This document shows, one piece after another, positions 1 through 8,868 of a stretch of 64,000 nt of DNA. Position 1 is the stretch's first letter. Each line of letters begins with the position of its first letter. The translations under genes were made by a program, and so were the position numbers. The DNA lies in NCBI GenBank assembly GCA_963717705.1, contig CAVQWT010000002.1:620001-684000 (forward strand). The letters are read 5' to 3'. The notes beneath the pieces were generated by a model, which saw nothing but the letters and a program-made list of their open reading frames with translations, had not been told where the DNA came from and ran no database searches. The DNA is from CAVQWT01 sp963717705 (GTDB lineage Bacteria > Pseudomonadota > Gammaproteobacteria > Burkholderiales > Casimicrobiaceae).

Positions 1-623
1 CATCGCCATGCGTCGACGACGATGCGCACGTCGAATCCCGGGTACGCGAGCGTCACGCGCGACGGGCGCACGTCCTCGCCGGCGGCGGCGCCGTAGCCGT
101 AGACGACCTCCCAGCCGTCCTGCCGCAGCACCGTCGCGCGGCCCGCCGCGTCGCGCTCGACTGTATGCGCCCGGTCCGGCCGGGGCCAGCCGCGAATCCA
201 CCACGCCATCCCGGCAACCGGCAGCGGGACGCCGAGCGCGCGCTCGGTCAACGTCGGCCAGTCAGAGGCGACGGCGACCGTGCCGTCGGCCTTCGTCAGC
301 CGCACCGAACCCTCCTCGCCGTCGAGCTCCGCCAGCGCCTGGCCGAACGGCGACGAGATCGTCAGCTGGTCGCGTGGCGGCGCATGCCTCCACGCGACGC
401 TGGCCGCCACGGAGTCGTCGCCGCGCCGCGCGGCGACCCGCGCCGAGAGATCGAACGGTGCATCGGCCGCCGGCGGGGCGGCGAGGGGGAGGGGGGAGGG
501 CGCCGGGGTGGCGCAGGCCGCGAGCAGCACGGTCGAGAGGGTCGCGACGACCGTGACTGCCCGACGGTTGCGCGAACCCGGCCGGCGCAGGGGATGCCGC
601 GCGGCGGCCGCGACCGCGGTCAC
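1..623 (-). CDS. lolB: Outer-membrane lipoprotein LolB (3' end cut by window edge)
   Basis: LolB receives lipoproteins from the periplasmic carrier LolA and inserts them in the inner leaflet of the outer membrane. A GTG start at 623-621 overlaps the TGA of the upstream TPR gene (GTGA). The protein begins with an arginine-rich stretch, a hydrophobic helix and a lipobox (L-L-A-A-C), giving an acylated cysteine near residue 37. After an Ala/Pro linker come elements expected of the family: a region reading SSPFGQALAEL, the segment MAWWIRGWP, and near the edge YPGFDVRIVVDAWR, which aligns with the C-terminal beta strand of LolB, so only a few residues are missing. In betaproteobacteria ispE and prs usually follow, which would lie left of the window. 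The call rests on lipobox, motifs and synteny. Confidence 0.85.
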   Translation of the reverse strand, partial: MTAVAAAARHPLRRPGSRNRRAVTVVATLSTVLLAACATPAPSPLPLAAPPAADAPFDLSARVAARRGDDSVAASVAWRHAPPRDQLTISSPFGQALAELDGEEGSVRLTKADGTVAVASDWPTLTERALGVPLPVAGMAWWIRGWPRPDRAHTVERDAAGRATVLRQDGWEVVYGYGAAAGEDVRPSRVTLAYPGFDVRIVVDAWR

Positions 624-2392
624 GGCTTGTGGCGGCGCACGGTCTCGAGCAACACCGGATGGTCGGGCGTGGCCTTGAGCTGCGATTGCCAGATTTCGGT
701 CGCGCGGTCGCGCTCGCCTTTCGCCCACAGCACTTCGCCCAGGTGCGCGGCGATTTCGGGGTCGGGCCGGATTTCCATCGCCTGCCGCAGGTGCTTCTCG
801 GCGTCGTCGAGCTTGCCCAGCCGGAAGTAGGCCCAGCCCAGGCTGTCGAGGATGAACGGGTCCTGCGGCGACAGCGCGTGCGCGCGCTCGACCAGCTTGA
901 AGCCCTCCTCGACCCGCGGCGTGCGATCGACCAGCGTGTAGCCGAGCGCGTTCATCGCCTGCGCATTCTCCGGCTGCAGCTCGAGCAGCCGCGTCAGGCC
1001 CTTGATCGCCTCGTCGACGCGATCGATCTTCTCGGCGACCATCGCGGCGTCGTAGAGCAGATCGGGATCGTCCGGCTGCGCGGCAAGCGCGCGCGTCAGC
1101 ACGGCGTACGCAGCCGCGTTGTCGTTGGCGTCGCGCAGCAGCTGAGCCTCGGCCTGCCGGACCTGGACGCGCTGCTCGACGGTGACCGCAGGCAGGTCGT
1201 CGAGATACCGGCGCGCTTCCGCGACACGGCCCTGCTTGCCCATCATCGCGGCAACGCGCAGCCGCGCGAGCCAGCCGCGTTCGCCCTCGGGAACGGCCTT
1301 GTAGCGCTCGATGGCGACGTCGTACCGGCCGGTCTCCTCGGCGATCTGGGCGAGATAGAGCTCGACCGACCCGTTCTCGCCATAGCCGTCGCGTTTCAGC
1401 GCCTCGAACTGCGCTTCGGCCGACGCCCAGTCCTTCATCTGCACGGCGAGCACCGCCGCGCCGAAGCGGAAGTCCTCGTTCGTCGGTTCTGCGGTGACGA
1501 GCCGGTCGAACAGGGCGCGCGCCTCGGCGTAGCGCTTCTGCTCGACGTAGAGCTGCGCCAGCGCGCCGGTGGCCGGCCTCGAGCCGGGGTTGGCCTTGAG
1601 GAAGTCGCCGAGCCATGCAATCGCCTCGGCCGGCGAGCGCTTGTTCAGGATCTCGGCCTTCAGCAGCACCGCGCGCTCCCAGCCGGGCTTGAGCTCGAGG
1701 GCGCGATTGACCGACGCGGCCGCGCTCGCGGCGACGGAGATTTCGTTGAGCCCGGTGTTGTAGGCGGCGAGCGCGACGGCGAAATGCGCCTCCGGCAGGT
1801 TGGGGTAGGGCTCGGCCAGCGCCCGGATCAGCCGCCAGGTCTGCATGCGGTCCGGCTCCGGCGCGAGCAGCCGGTTGAGCTGCAGGAAAGCGTCGCCGAT
1901 CGAGGCCCCCGACGTCGCGGCCTCGGCCAGCGCGCGTTCGAGCCGCGAACGCAGTTCCGCCGTGTCGTCCGCCATCTCGGCGCGGCCTGCGGTGCCGGAC
2001 GCCAGCGACGTCACCAGCTGGTTCGCGCGCTCGGACCCGGGTTCGAGCTCGGCCCACAGGCGCGCAGCCTGCAGCGCCGTCGCGCGCTGGCGCGTCGACA
2101 GCGCTATCTCGGTCGCGCGACGGGCAAGCGCCGGATCGCGGGTGTCGCGCGCCGCTTCGAGGTAGGCACGCGCGGCGATATTGCCGTCGCCGCGCTGGAG
2201 CGCGATGTCGCCGACGAGCAGGCGGTACATGAGCTCGGCGGACAGTCCGCGGTCGGCCGCGGTGCCGGCCGACTGGCCCACCCCCGCCGGGGACTGCTGC
2301 GCGGCCGCCGTCATCGGACCGAGCGCCCACGCGGCGGCGATCGCCGCAGGGATGACGCGGCAGGCGAGTCGGAACAGCGGGTACGCGGCCAT
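620..2392 (-). CDS. Secreted tetratricopeptide-repeat protein upstream of lolB
   Basis: A 590-residue protein starting MAAYPLFRLACRV, with a Sec signal peptide over roughly residues 1-29 ending in A-A-A-Q-Q. The rest is TPR-type helical hairpins. Clear units lie in the C-terminal 200 residues, for example the stretch NALGYTLVDRTPRVEEGFKL followed by DSLGWAYFRLGKLDDAEKHL, with the W/L-G-Y-A-x-P pattern of TPRs. It probably acts as a periplasmic scaffold; its partners cannot be read from the sequence. Its stop overlaps the lolB start by four bases, so the two are cotranscribed. Divergent mutM starts 127 bp away. This TPR-lolB pair is a conserved betaproteobacterial arrangement, but the protein's role there is not established. 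Confidence 0.85.
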   Translation of the reverse strand: MAAYPLFRLACRVIPAAIAAAWALGPMTAAAQQSPAGVGQSAGTAADRGLSAELMYRLLVGDIALQRGDGNIAARAYLEAARDTRDPALARRATEIALSTRQRATALQAARLWAELEPGSERANQLVTSLASGTAGRAEMADDTAELRSRLERALAEAATSGASIGDAFLQLNRLLAPEPDRMQTWRLIRALAEPYPNLPEAHFAVALAAYNTGLNEISVAASAAASVNRALELKPGWERAVLLKAEILNKRSPAEAIAWLGDFLKANPGSRPATGALAQLYVEQKRYAEARALFDRLVTAEPTNEDFRFGAAVLAVQMKDWASAEAQFEALKRDGYGENGSVELYLAQIAEETGRYDVAIERYKAVPEGERGWLARLRVAAMMGKQGRVAEARRYLDDLPAVTVEQRVQVRQAEAQLLRDANDNAAAYAVLTRALAAQPDDPDLLYDAAMVAEKIDRVDEAIKGLTRLLELQPENAQAMNALGYTLVDRTPRVEEGFKLVERAHALSPQDPFILDSLGWAYFRLGKLDDAEKHLRQAMEIRPDPEIAAHLGEVLWAKGERDRATEIWQSQLKATPDHPVLLETVRRHKP

Positions 2393-2518
2393 GGTGGATT
2401 TCCTGCGCCTTGCGGGCCCGCGAGACGGGCGACCGGGTGATGTTAGGGTATATTCGGCGGCGCAACAAACCGCCTGCTCGGCGCACCGAATGAACGGGCC
2501 CGGAACGCTTCCTTCGCG

Positions 2519-3334
2519 ATGCCCGAACTCCCCGAAGTCGAAACCACGCGCCGAGGCGTGCTGCCGCACGTCGCGAACCGCCGCGTCAAGGCACTGCACA
2601 TCTACGACCACCGATTGCGGTGGCCGGTTCCCCGCCAGCTGCCGGCGCTCATCGCCGGACGCACCATCGACACCGTCGACCGGCGCAGCAAGTACCTGCT
2701 GTTTCGCCTGGGCGGCGACACGCTGCTCGTCCATCTCGGCATGACGGGCAGCCTGCGCGTGTTCACCGCGCCGCCGCCGCGCCGGCGGCACGACCACGTC
2801 GACCTCGTGCTCGACGACGGCACGACGCTGCGCTACCACGACCCGCGCCGGTTCGGTGCGATGCTGTGGCTGCCTGCGGGCGCGGGAGTTCACCCGCTGC
2901 TCGCGGCGCTCGGACCGGAGCCCTTCGACCCCGCGTTCGACGCGACCTACCTGCACCGCGAGACCCGGCGGCGGAGCGCCGCGATCAAGCTTGCGCTGAT
3001 GGACAACCATCTCGTCGTCGGGGTCGGGAACATCTACGCGAACGAAGCGCTGTTCCGCGCGGGAATCCGGCCGACGATTGCCGCGCGCCGGATGACCCGG
3101 CCGCGACTCGCGCGCCTCGTCGACGTCGTCCGGCAGACGCTGAGCGAAGCGATCGCCAAGGGCGGGTCGACGCTGCGGGACTACGTGGACAGCCGCGGCG
3201 AGCCGGGCTACTTCCAGCTCGACTATTACGTCTACGGCAGGGAAGGGCTGCCGTGCCGCGTCTGCGGCACGGCGCTCAAGTCGCGGCAACTCGGGGGCCG
3301 GGCGACGACCTGGTGCCCGACCTGCCAGCGCTGA
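2519..3334 (+). CDS. mutM: Formamidopyrimidine-DNA glycosylase / AP lyase
   Basis: MutM (Fpg) removes 8-oxoguanine and formamidopyrimidines from DNA and cleaves the resulting abasic site by beta,delta-elimination. The 271-residue length is normal. The N-terminus MPELPEVET carries the catalytic proline (Pro2, nucleophile after Met removal) and Glu3. A conserved lysine lies in RRSKYLLF near residue 57. The helix-two-turn-helix signature GVGNIYANEALF is present, and the C-terminal zinc finger has Cys246, Cys249, Cys266 and Cys269. It is transcribed away from the TPR-lolB operon; no strong Shine-Dalgarno is visible, but the start is fixed by Pro2/Glu3. All catalytic and zinc residues are intact. 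Confidence 0.97.
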   Translation: MPELPEVETTRRGVLPHVANRRVKALHIYDHRLRWPVPRQLPALIAGRTIDTVDRRSKYLLFRLGGDTLLVHLGMTGSLRVFTAPPPRRRHDHVDLVLDDGTTLRYHDPRRFGAMLWLPAGAGVHPLLAALGPEPFDPAFDATYLHRETRRRSAAIKLALMDNHLVVGVGNIYANEALFRAGIRPTIAARRMTRPRLARLVDVVRQTLSEAIAKGGSTLRDYVDSRGEPGYFQLDYYVYGREGLPCRVCGTALKSRQLGGRATTWCPTCQR

Positions 3335-3445
3335 CGTCCACGCCAATTCCCGGGGGCTTCCTGCGCCGACGCCCCTGCGGCCCGGCGGCGGACGGACGGG
3401 GCGGAAGGCCTGCGGCTGCGGTGGCTCGAGCGCGGGGCCGGGCCC

Positions 3446-3492
3446 GGGGTCGGGGTCGGGGTCGCGGCGGGGTCGGGGTCGGGGTCGGGGTC
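3446..3492. repeat. Tandem GGGGTC hexamer repeat
   Basis: Seven copies of GGGGTC, three then four, separated by GCGGC. It lies between mutM (stop 3334) and the dynamin-like GTPase (start 3578). The G4 runs with 2-nt spacers could fold into a G-quadruplex on the top strand. A slippage-prone microsatellite is the simplest reading; no coding role is apparent. Confidence 0.9.
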
Positions 3493-3577
3493 GGCACGAG
3501 TTGTGCTTCACAATGCTGTGATAGATTCTCCAACCCAGTCCGAAGCCGGAACAACGACGCCCCGTCAGGGAGAGCCC

Positions 3578-5545
3578 ATGGTCCAATCGCGCGAACTCGC
3601 GGCCCGCTTCGAGGCCTACAGCGACTGGCGGCGCCGCCTGTCGGCCGCCATATCGGCGCTGCACGAATGGCTGGCCCAGCAGGACCTGGCCGACGCCCAG
3701 ACCGACCTCAAGGTTCAGCAGCTGCTGGAACGGCTGCACCAGGACAAGCTCGTCGTCGCGTTCGTCGCCGAGTTCTCGCGCGGCAAGTCGGAACTCATCA
3801 ACGCCATCTTCTTCGCCGACTTCGGCGCCCGCCTGCTGCCCTCGTCGGCCGGACGGACGACGATGTGCCCGACCGAGCTGCTCTACGACGGCACGCGCGC
3901 GCCTTCGATCCGGCTGCTTCCGATCGAGACGCGGCTCAAGGACGCGACGGTCGCGGAATTCAAGAATTACGCCGACGAGTGGCTGACGCTGCCGCTCGAC
4001 CTGTCGTCGGCCGAGCGGATGAGCGAGGCGCTTTCCCGCGTGTCGCAGGTCAAGCGGGTGCCGGTGACGCTGGCGCGGAAGTACGGACTCTACGACGACG
4101 AGGACATCCTCGCGTCGCTGGAGACCGCCGACGAAGGCGCCGTCGACATTCCATGCTGGCGCCACGCGATCATCAACTTCCCGCACCCGCTGCTGCAGCA
4201 GGGGCTGGTGATCCTCGACACGCCGGGTCTCAACGCCATCGGCACCGAACCGGAGCTGACTCTCAACCTGCTGCCGAACGCGCACGCGGTGCTGTTCATC
4301 CTGGCCGCCGATGCGGGGGTGACCAAGACGGACCTCGAGGTCTGGAACCAGCACCTTGCCGGCGCCGACCCGGCACAGAAGGCCGGGCGCATCGTCATCC
4401 TCAACAAGATCGACGGCCTGTGGGACGATCTCAAGACCCAGCGTGACATCGACGCCGAGATCGAGCGCCAGGTGCGCAGCAGCGCGCAGCTGCTGGACGT
4501 CCCGCCGTCGCAGGTCTTCGCCGTATCCGCCCAGAAGGGGCTGACGGCGAAGGTGAACGGCGACGACGCGCTGCTGGCCAAGAGCCGCGTCCCCACGCTC
4601 GAGGACGCACTGTCGCGCAAGCTGATCCCCGCCAAGCGCGACATCGTCGGCTCCGCGACGCAGTCCGAGATCCGCTCGATGGTCGGTGGCGTGAAGAGCC
4701 TGCTGGATGCGCGGCGCGGCGGCATCGCCGAGCAGCTCGCCGAGCTGCGCGCGCTGCGCGGCAAGAACCAGGACGTCGTCGAGCACATGATGGATCGCAT
4801 CCGCGACGAGAAGGATCTCTTCGAGCGCGGGATGCAGCGATACACCGCGCTGCGGACGGTGTTCACGCAGCATACCAACGAGCTGTTCGACGTCATCGGG
4901 CTGGAGGCGCTGCGCGCCAACGCCAGCCGCACGCGCAAGGCGATCGAGGCGTCGCCGTTCACCCGCGGCGTCCGCGGCGCGATGGGCGACTTCTTCGGCT
5001 CGATCCGCGGCGATTTCGAGCATGCCGCGCGCACTTCCGCCGAGATCCACGACATGATGCAGGCGATGTACACGCGCTTTGCCATGGAACAGAACATCGA
5101 GCGCTACGTGCCGCCGCAGTTCTCGATGCTGAAGTACCAGAAGGAGATCGACCGCCTCGAGCGCGCCTACAACCAGCACTTCAACACGCTGTGGAACATG
5201 GTCAGCAAGGCCAAGTTCGCGCTGATGCACCGGTTCTTCGAGACGATCGCGTCGCGGGTCAAGCACCTCTACGACATCGCCAACCGCGACGTCGACAGCT
5301 GGCTGAAGGCGGTGATGAGCCCGCTCGAGACGCAGGTGCGCGAGCACCACATCCAGCTGCGCCGCCGCCTGGACAGCGTCAAGCGCATCCACCGCGCGAG
5401 CGGCGAGCTCGAGGACCGCGTCGGCGAGCTCGAGCAGGCCGAGGAAGCGCTGGTGGCGACCGTGAGGGCGCTCGAGCTCGAGGTCGCCGCGATCGACGCG
5501 GTCGTCGACGCACCCGACGGGCTGCCCGCTGCCGCGAACGGCTGA
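3578..5545 (+). CDS. Dynamin-family GTPase
   Basis: A 655-residue large GTPase. I chose the ATG at 3578 because AGGGAG lies 6 bp upstream; an in-frame ATG at 3503 would only add residues crossing the intergenic region. The G1 loop is A-E-F-S-R-G-K-S at about residues 64-71, lacking the usual first glycine. A G2-like stretch TTMCPTEL follows, G3 is DTPG near residue 215 and G4 is NKID near residue 276. After the G domain the protein is largely helical with heptad-like segments to the C-terminus, as in bacterial dynamin-like proteins. No transmembrane helix is obvious. Such proteins remodel or bind membranes; a specific function is not known here. It converges on the ferredoxin gene, stops 9 bp apart. 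Confidence 0.85.
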   Translation: MVQSRELAARFEAYSDWRRRLSAAISALHEWLAQQDLADAQTDLKVQQLLERLHQDKLVVAFVAEFSRGKSELINAIFFADFGARLLPSSAGRTTMCPTELLYDGTRAPSIRLLPIETRLKDATVAEFKNYADEWLTLPLDLSSAERMSEALSRVSQVKRVPVTLARKYGLYDDEDILASLETADEGAVDIPCWRHAIINFPHPLLQQGLVILDTPGLNAIGTEPELTLNLLPNAHAVLFILAADAGVTKTDLEVWNQHLAGADPAQKAGRIVILNKIDGLWDDLKTQRDIDAEIERQVRSSAQLLDVPPSQVFAVSAQKGLTAKVNGDDALLAKSRVPTLEDALSRKLIPAKRDIVGSATQSEIRSMVGGVKSLLDARRGGIAEQLAELRALRGKNQDVVEHMMDRIRDEKDLFERGMQRYTALRTVFTQHTNELFDVIGLEALRANASRTRKAIEASPFTRGVRGAMGDFFGSIRGDFEHAARTSAEIHDMMQAMYTRFAMEQNIERYVPPQFSMLKYQKEIDRLERAYNQHFNTLWNMVSKAKFALMHRFFETIASRVKHLYDIANRDVDSWLKAVMSPLETQVREHHIQLRRRLDSVKRIHRASGELEDRVGELEQAEEALVATVRALELEVAAIDAVVDAPDGLPAAANG

Positions 5546-5554
5546 CGCCGGCCG

Positions 5555-5812
5555 TCAGGCCTTGGCGGCGGCCATCAGGCCGTCGTACTTCCGCCGGAGG
5601 GCGTCCTTCGATTCGACGTGGTCCGGGTTGACCGGAATGCAGTCGACGGGGCAGACCTCGATGCACTGCGGCGTGTCGAAGTGGCCGACGCACTCGGTGC
5701 ATTTGGCCGGATCGATCACGTAGATCTCGGGTCCCTGCGAGATCGCTCCGTTCGGGCACTCCGGCTCGCAGACATCGCAGTTGATGCACTCGTCGGTGAT
5801 CATCAGCGCCAT
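5555..5812 (-). CDS. YfhL-type 2[4Fe-4S] ferredoxin
   Basis: An 85-residue ferredoxin with two cluster motifs. The first is Cys9-x2-Cys12-x2-Cys15-x3-Cys19-Pro. The second is Cys38-x2-Cys41-x8-Cys50-x3-Cys54-Pro, with an extra Cys58. The eight-residue insertion in the second motif and the C-terminal helix are typical of the Alvin/YfhL class, which has low-potential clusters and acts as a cytoplasmic electron carrier. Its redox partner cannot be deduced. It follows coaD by 9 bp on the same strand and is presumably cotranscribed, an arrangement common in betaproteobacteria. Confidence 0.93.
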   Translation of the reverse strand: MALMITDECINCDVCEPECPNGAISQGPEIYVIDPAKCTECVGHFDTPQCIEVCPVDCIPVNPDHVESKDALRRKYDGLMAAAKA

Positions 5813-5821
5813 CGTCGTCCC

Positions 5822-6328
5822 CTAGTGGTCCGCCGGTCCGCCGGGGCCAAGCGCGGCGACGCGCGCCTTGAGCCGCGCGTTGACGATCGGGTGGACGAAC
5901 TGGGAGACGTCGCCACCGAAGCGCGCGATCTCGCGGACGATGGTCGCCGAGACGAACATGTACTGCTCCGAAGGGGTGAGGAACAGCGTTTCGACCTCCG
6001 GATACAGGTTGCGGTTCATCCCGGCCATCTGGAACTCGTACTCGAAGTCCGAGACCGCGCGCAATCCGCGCAGGATCACCCGGGCGTCGTGCGCGTGGAC
6101 GAAGTCCATCAGCAGCGAGGAGAAGCGCACGACCTCGACGTTGGGCAGGTCGGCGAGCACCTCCTGCGCCATTTCCACCCGCTCCGCCGCGGTGAAGAAC
6201 GGCCGCTTGGTCTCGCTGTCGGCCACGCCGACGATGACACGCGCGAACAGCCGCGCGGCACGACGCACGAGATCCTCGTGGCCCCGCGTGAACGGATCGA
6301 AGGTGCCGGGATAGACGACCTTGAGCAT
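5822..6328 (-). CDS. coaD: Phosphopantetheine adenylyltransferase
   Basis: CoaD transfers AMP from ATP to 4'-phosphopantetheine, making dephospho-CoA, the penultimate step of coenzyme A synthesis. The 168-residue protein starts MLKVVYPGTFDPFTRGHEDL, containing the nucleotidyltransferase T-x-G-H signature at residues 14-17. The C-terminal half carries the conserved block SATIVREIARFGGDVSQFVHP (ISST-type motif and substrate pocket). Length is slightly above the E. coli enzyme because of a short C-terminal tail. It lies between rsmD upstream (58 bp gap) and the ferredoxin downstream on the same strand, so the three probably form one operon. Confidence 0.96.
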   Translation of the reverse strand: MLKVVYPGTFDPFTRGHEDLVRRAARLFARVIVGVADSETKRPFFTAAERVEMAQEVLADLPNVEVVRFSSLLMDFVHAHDARVILRGLRAVSDFEYEFQMAGMNRNLYPEVETLFLTPSEQYMFVSATIVREIARFGGDVSQFVHPIVNARLKARVAALGPGGPADH

Positions 6329-6386
6329 GGGTGGGGCGCCAAGGAGGCGACGGGAGTTGGAGGCAGGTGGAGGGACGGCCGGCGGT

Positions 6387-6950
6387 TCAGGGCACCGACC
6401 CGGCCGGGCGGAAAAGATGATAGTGCACCTGCCCGGCCTTGTCCTGACGCCATGCGATCAGGGACGGCGGCGGGACCAGCCGGCGCCCGGCCTCGGCATA
6501 GACGAATCCATCCGGGGCGAGCCGCGCCGCGCACAGCGGCAGCAGCCACGGCCAGAGGTCCTCGGCAAACGGCGGATCCGCGAACACGACGTCGAACTGC
6601 CGCGTTTCCCGGTCGAGCCATGCCCTGGCGTCGCCGGCATGGACCTCGAGCGCCGCGGCGCCGAGCGTCTCTCCGCTGGCCGCGAGCGCACGGGCGAGGG
6701 CCGGCTGGCGCTCGATCGCGACGGCGAGCGCGGCGCCGCGCGACACCGCTTCGAGCGACAGCGCCCCGGTTCCCGCGTACAGGTCGAGGCAGCGCCTGCC
6801 CGCGAGGTCCTGGCCGAGCCAGTTGAACAACGTCTCGCGAACGCGGTCGGGCGTCGGCCGCAGCCCCGGTGCCGCCGGGAATCGGATGACGCGCCCGCGC
6901 ATCGAGCCGCCGATGATCCGGACGCGGTTGGCGGTGGGGGCGGCGGGCAT
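6387..6950 (-). CDS. rsmD: 16S rRNA (guanine966-N2)-methyltransferase
   Basis: RsmD methylates G966 of 16S rRNA in the assembled 30S subunit, using S-adenosylmethionine. With the ATG at 6950 the protein is 187 residues, the usual length. It opens with the family hallmark RIIGGSMRGR, then TPDRVRETLFNWL, the SAM motif I DLYAGTGALSLEA and the catalytic DPPF motif. A longer in-frame extension to 7166 exists but is low-complexity Pro/Arg sequence with no family similarity, so I rejected it. rsmD is divergent from ftsY, a conserved proteobacterial arrangement. Confidence 0.94.
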   Translation of the reverse strand: MPAAPTANRVRIIGGSMRGRVIRFPAAPGLRPTPDRVRETLFNWLGQDLAGRRCLDLYAGTGALSLEAVSRGAALAVAIERQPALARALAASGETLGAAALEVHAGDARAWLDRETRQFDVVFADPPFAEDLWPWLLPLCAARLAPDGFVYAEAGRRLVPPPSLIAWRQDKAGQVHYHLFRPAGSVP

Positions 6951-7099
6951 CGGGCAGGCGGGGTGGCGGGAAAGGGCGGGTGGCGGGCCGGGACGTGGGC
7001 CAGGCGGCGGGGCCGCCTCGGCACGACGGCGGGACCTGTCCGAATGGTCACATGTCGGCGGTGGCGCCGGGTCGGGTCGGTCCCGGTCGATCGGCAGGG

Positions 7100-7109
7100 T
7101 AAAATTATA
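7100..7109. promoter_or_regulatory. AT-rich promoter core between rsmD and ftsY
   Basis: In an otherwise extremely GC-rich gap, TAAAATTATA reads as a -10-like TAAAAT on the top strand (toward ftsY) and as a perfect TATAAT on the bottom strand (toward rsmD). No convincing -35 was found for either direction. A shared or bidirectional promoter core is an inference. Confidence 0.4.
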
Positions 7110-7204
7110 GGCGCAGCATGGCCGGGTCTCGCCGTTGAACGCGGGATGAGGCGATGCGCGCTTCAAGCGGCCTCCTCAACCCCTCCCGGTCTGGTTCGGT
7201 TCCC

Positions 7205-8146
7205 ATGTTCGATCTGTTCAAGCCCAAGTCCGACGCCGACGAGCGCAAGTCGTGGCGCGAACGGCTCGCCGACGGCCTGGGCCGCTCGCGCGAGAAGCTC
7301 TCGGGAGCCCTGACGTCGGCGTTCTCGCGACGAACGCTCGACGACGAGACGCTGGAGGCGCTGGAGACGGCGCTGCTGACCGCCGACGTCGGCGTGCCCG
7401 CAACCCAGCACCTGCTCGACGACCTGAGGCAGCGCTGGAAGAAGGCCGGCGACGACGCGGATCCGCGGACCCTGCTCAAGGCGGCGCTGGCCGACCTGCT
7501 CGCGCCGCTGGAATGGCCGCTGGCCGTTTCCGATGCCCGCCCGTTCGTGATCATGCTCGCCGGCGTCAACGGTGCGGGCAAGACGACGTCGATCGGCAAG
7601 CTCGCCAAGCACTTCCAGGCGCAGGGCCTTTCGGTCCTGCTCGCCGCCGGCGACACCTTTCGCGCCGCGGCACGCGAGCAGCTCGCCGTGTGGGGCGAGC
7701 GCAACGGGGTCGCGGTCATTTCGCAGCAGGGCGGCGACCCGGCGGCGGTGATGTTCGACGCGATCGCGGCGGCCAAGGCGCGCGGCATCGACGTCGTGCT
7801 CGCCGACACCGCGGGGCGGCTTCCGACGCAGCTGCACCTGATGGACGAGATCCGCAAGGTTCGCCGCGTGATCGAGAAAGCCGCGCCGGGGGCGCCGCAC
7901 GAGACGCTGCTGGTGCTCGACGCGAACACCGGCCAGAACGCGCTGGCGCAGGTGAAGGCCTTCGACGACGCGCTGCGGTTGACCGGGCTGGTGCTGACCA
8001 AGCTCGACGGCAGTGCCAAGGGCGGCGTGGTCGCCGCCATCGCCAAGCAGCATCCGGTGCCGCTGAAATTCATCGGCGTGGGCGAACAGGTCGACGACCT
8101 CAAGCCCTTCGTCGCGGCCGAATTCGTCGACGCGCTGGTCGGCTGA
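7205..8146 (+). CDS. ftsY: Signal recognition particle receptor FtsY
   Basis: FtsY is the SRP-receptor GTPase that docks ribosome-SRP complexes at the inner membrane and hands nascent proteins to SecYEG. The 313-residue protein starts MFDLFKPKSDADER and has only a short basic/acidic N-terminus before the NG domain, instead of the long acidic A domain of E. coli. The N domain four-helix region spans about residues 15-105. G motifs are G1 GVNGAGKTT (about 120-128), G3 DTAGR (about 200-204) and G4 TKLD (about 265-268), followed by the closing loop GSAKGG. ftsE follows after a 32-bp gap containing a nine-C run. Confidence 0.97.
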   Translation: MFDLFKPKSDADERKSWRERLADGLGRSREKLSGALTSAFSRRTLDDETLEALETALLTADVGVPATQHLLDDLRQRWKKAGDDADPRTLLKAALADLLAPLEWPLAVSDARPFVIMLAGVNGAGKTTSIGKLAKHFQAQGLSVLLAAGDTFRAAAREQLAVWGERNGVAVISQQGGDPAAVMFDAIAAAKARGIDVVLADTAGRLPTQLHLMDEIRKVRRVIEKAAPGAPHETLLVLDANTGQNALAQVKAFDDALRLTGLVLTKLDGSAKGGVVAAIAKQHPVPLKFIGVGEQVDDLKPFVAAEFVDALVG

Positions 8147-8178
8147 GTCCGGCCCCCCCCCGCTTTCCTGCGCGCCGC

Positions 8179-8868
8179 GTGGCCGCCTCGATCCGGTTCC
8201 AGTCCGTCATCAAACGCTATCCCGGCACGGCGGCGGGGACGCCACCCGCGCTCGACGGCGCCAGCTTCGACGTCGAGCCGGGCGAGTTCGTCTACCTGAC
8301 GGGGGCGTCCGGCGCCGGCAAGAGCACGGTGTTCCGGCTGATCGCGGCGATCGAGCGGCCGAGCGGCGGCGTCGTCCTGGTGAACAAGCAGAGCGTCGGC
8401 GGGCTCCCGCGGGCCTCGGTCCCGTTCCTGCGCCGGAACATCGGGCTCGTGCTGCAGGACGCGAGGCTGCTCGCCGACCGCGGCGTCTTCGACAACGTGC
8501 TGCTGCCGCTGGCCGTGGCCGGCGTCGAGCCGCGCGAGGCGGCGCGGCGGGTCCGGGCCGCGCTGGACAAGGTCGGCATGGCGGACCGCGAACGGGCACT
8601 GCCCGCGTCGCTGTCGGGGGGCGAGCAGCAGCGCGTCTGCATCGCGCGGGCGGTCGTCGCGCGGCCTTCGCTGCTGCTTGCCGACGAGCCGACGGCGAAC
8701 CTCGACGCCGCCAACGCCGACCGCGTGCTCGGACTGTTCGACTCATTCCACGCGGTGGGGGTGACCGTTCTGCTCGCCACGCACGACGAGGCGCTGATGG
8801 CGCGGCATCCGGGCCGTCGGCTCGCCCTCGACCGCGGGCGCGTCGTGCCAACGGGAGCCGCCGCGTGA
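8179..8868 (+). CDS. ftsE: Cell-division ABC transporter ATP-binding protein FtsE
   Basis: FtsE is the ATPase of the FtsEX complex, which couples the Z-ring to periplasmic peptidoglycan hydrolase activation. A GTG start at 8179 gives 229 residues beginning VAASIRFQSVIKRYPG. The Walker A is GASGAGKS at about residues 43-50, the Q-loop is VLQDARLL, the signature is LSGGEQQR, Walker B is LLLADEPT and the switch histidine is in ATHD. The stop overlaps the GTG of ftsX in the tetramer GTGA, indicating translational coupling. A nine-C tract (8153-8161) lies just upstream of the start. Confidence 0.95.
   Translation: MAASIRFQSVIKRYPGTAAGTPPALDGASFDVEPGEFVYLTGASGAGKSTVFRLIAAIERPSGGVVLVNKQSVGGLPRASVPFLRRNIGLVLQDARLLADRGVFDNVLLPLAVAGVEPREAARRVRAALDKVGMADRERALPASLSGGEQQRVCIARAVVARPSLLLADEPTANLDAANADRVLGLFDSFHAVGVTVLLATHDEALMARHPGRRLALDRGRVVPTGAAA

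Noticed and set aside
2393..5392. A 1,590-codon minus-strand open frame running through mutM and the GTPase into the TPR gene.
   Set aside because: Only the last 590 codons (from 2392) show a signal peptide and TPRs. The rest is the Arg/Pro/Val-rich antisense of the real mutM and GTPase genes, a normal effect of high GC content.
5546..5554. Short TGACG/CGTCA inverted repeat at the convergent end of the GTPase and ferredoxin genes.
   Set aside because: A five-base stem with no U tract is too weak to call a terminator.
6951..7166. N-terminal extension of RsmD to position 7166.
   Set aside because: The extra 72 residues are Pro/Arg-rich and unlike the family. ATG 6950 starts at the conserved region.
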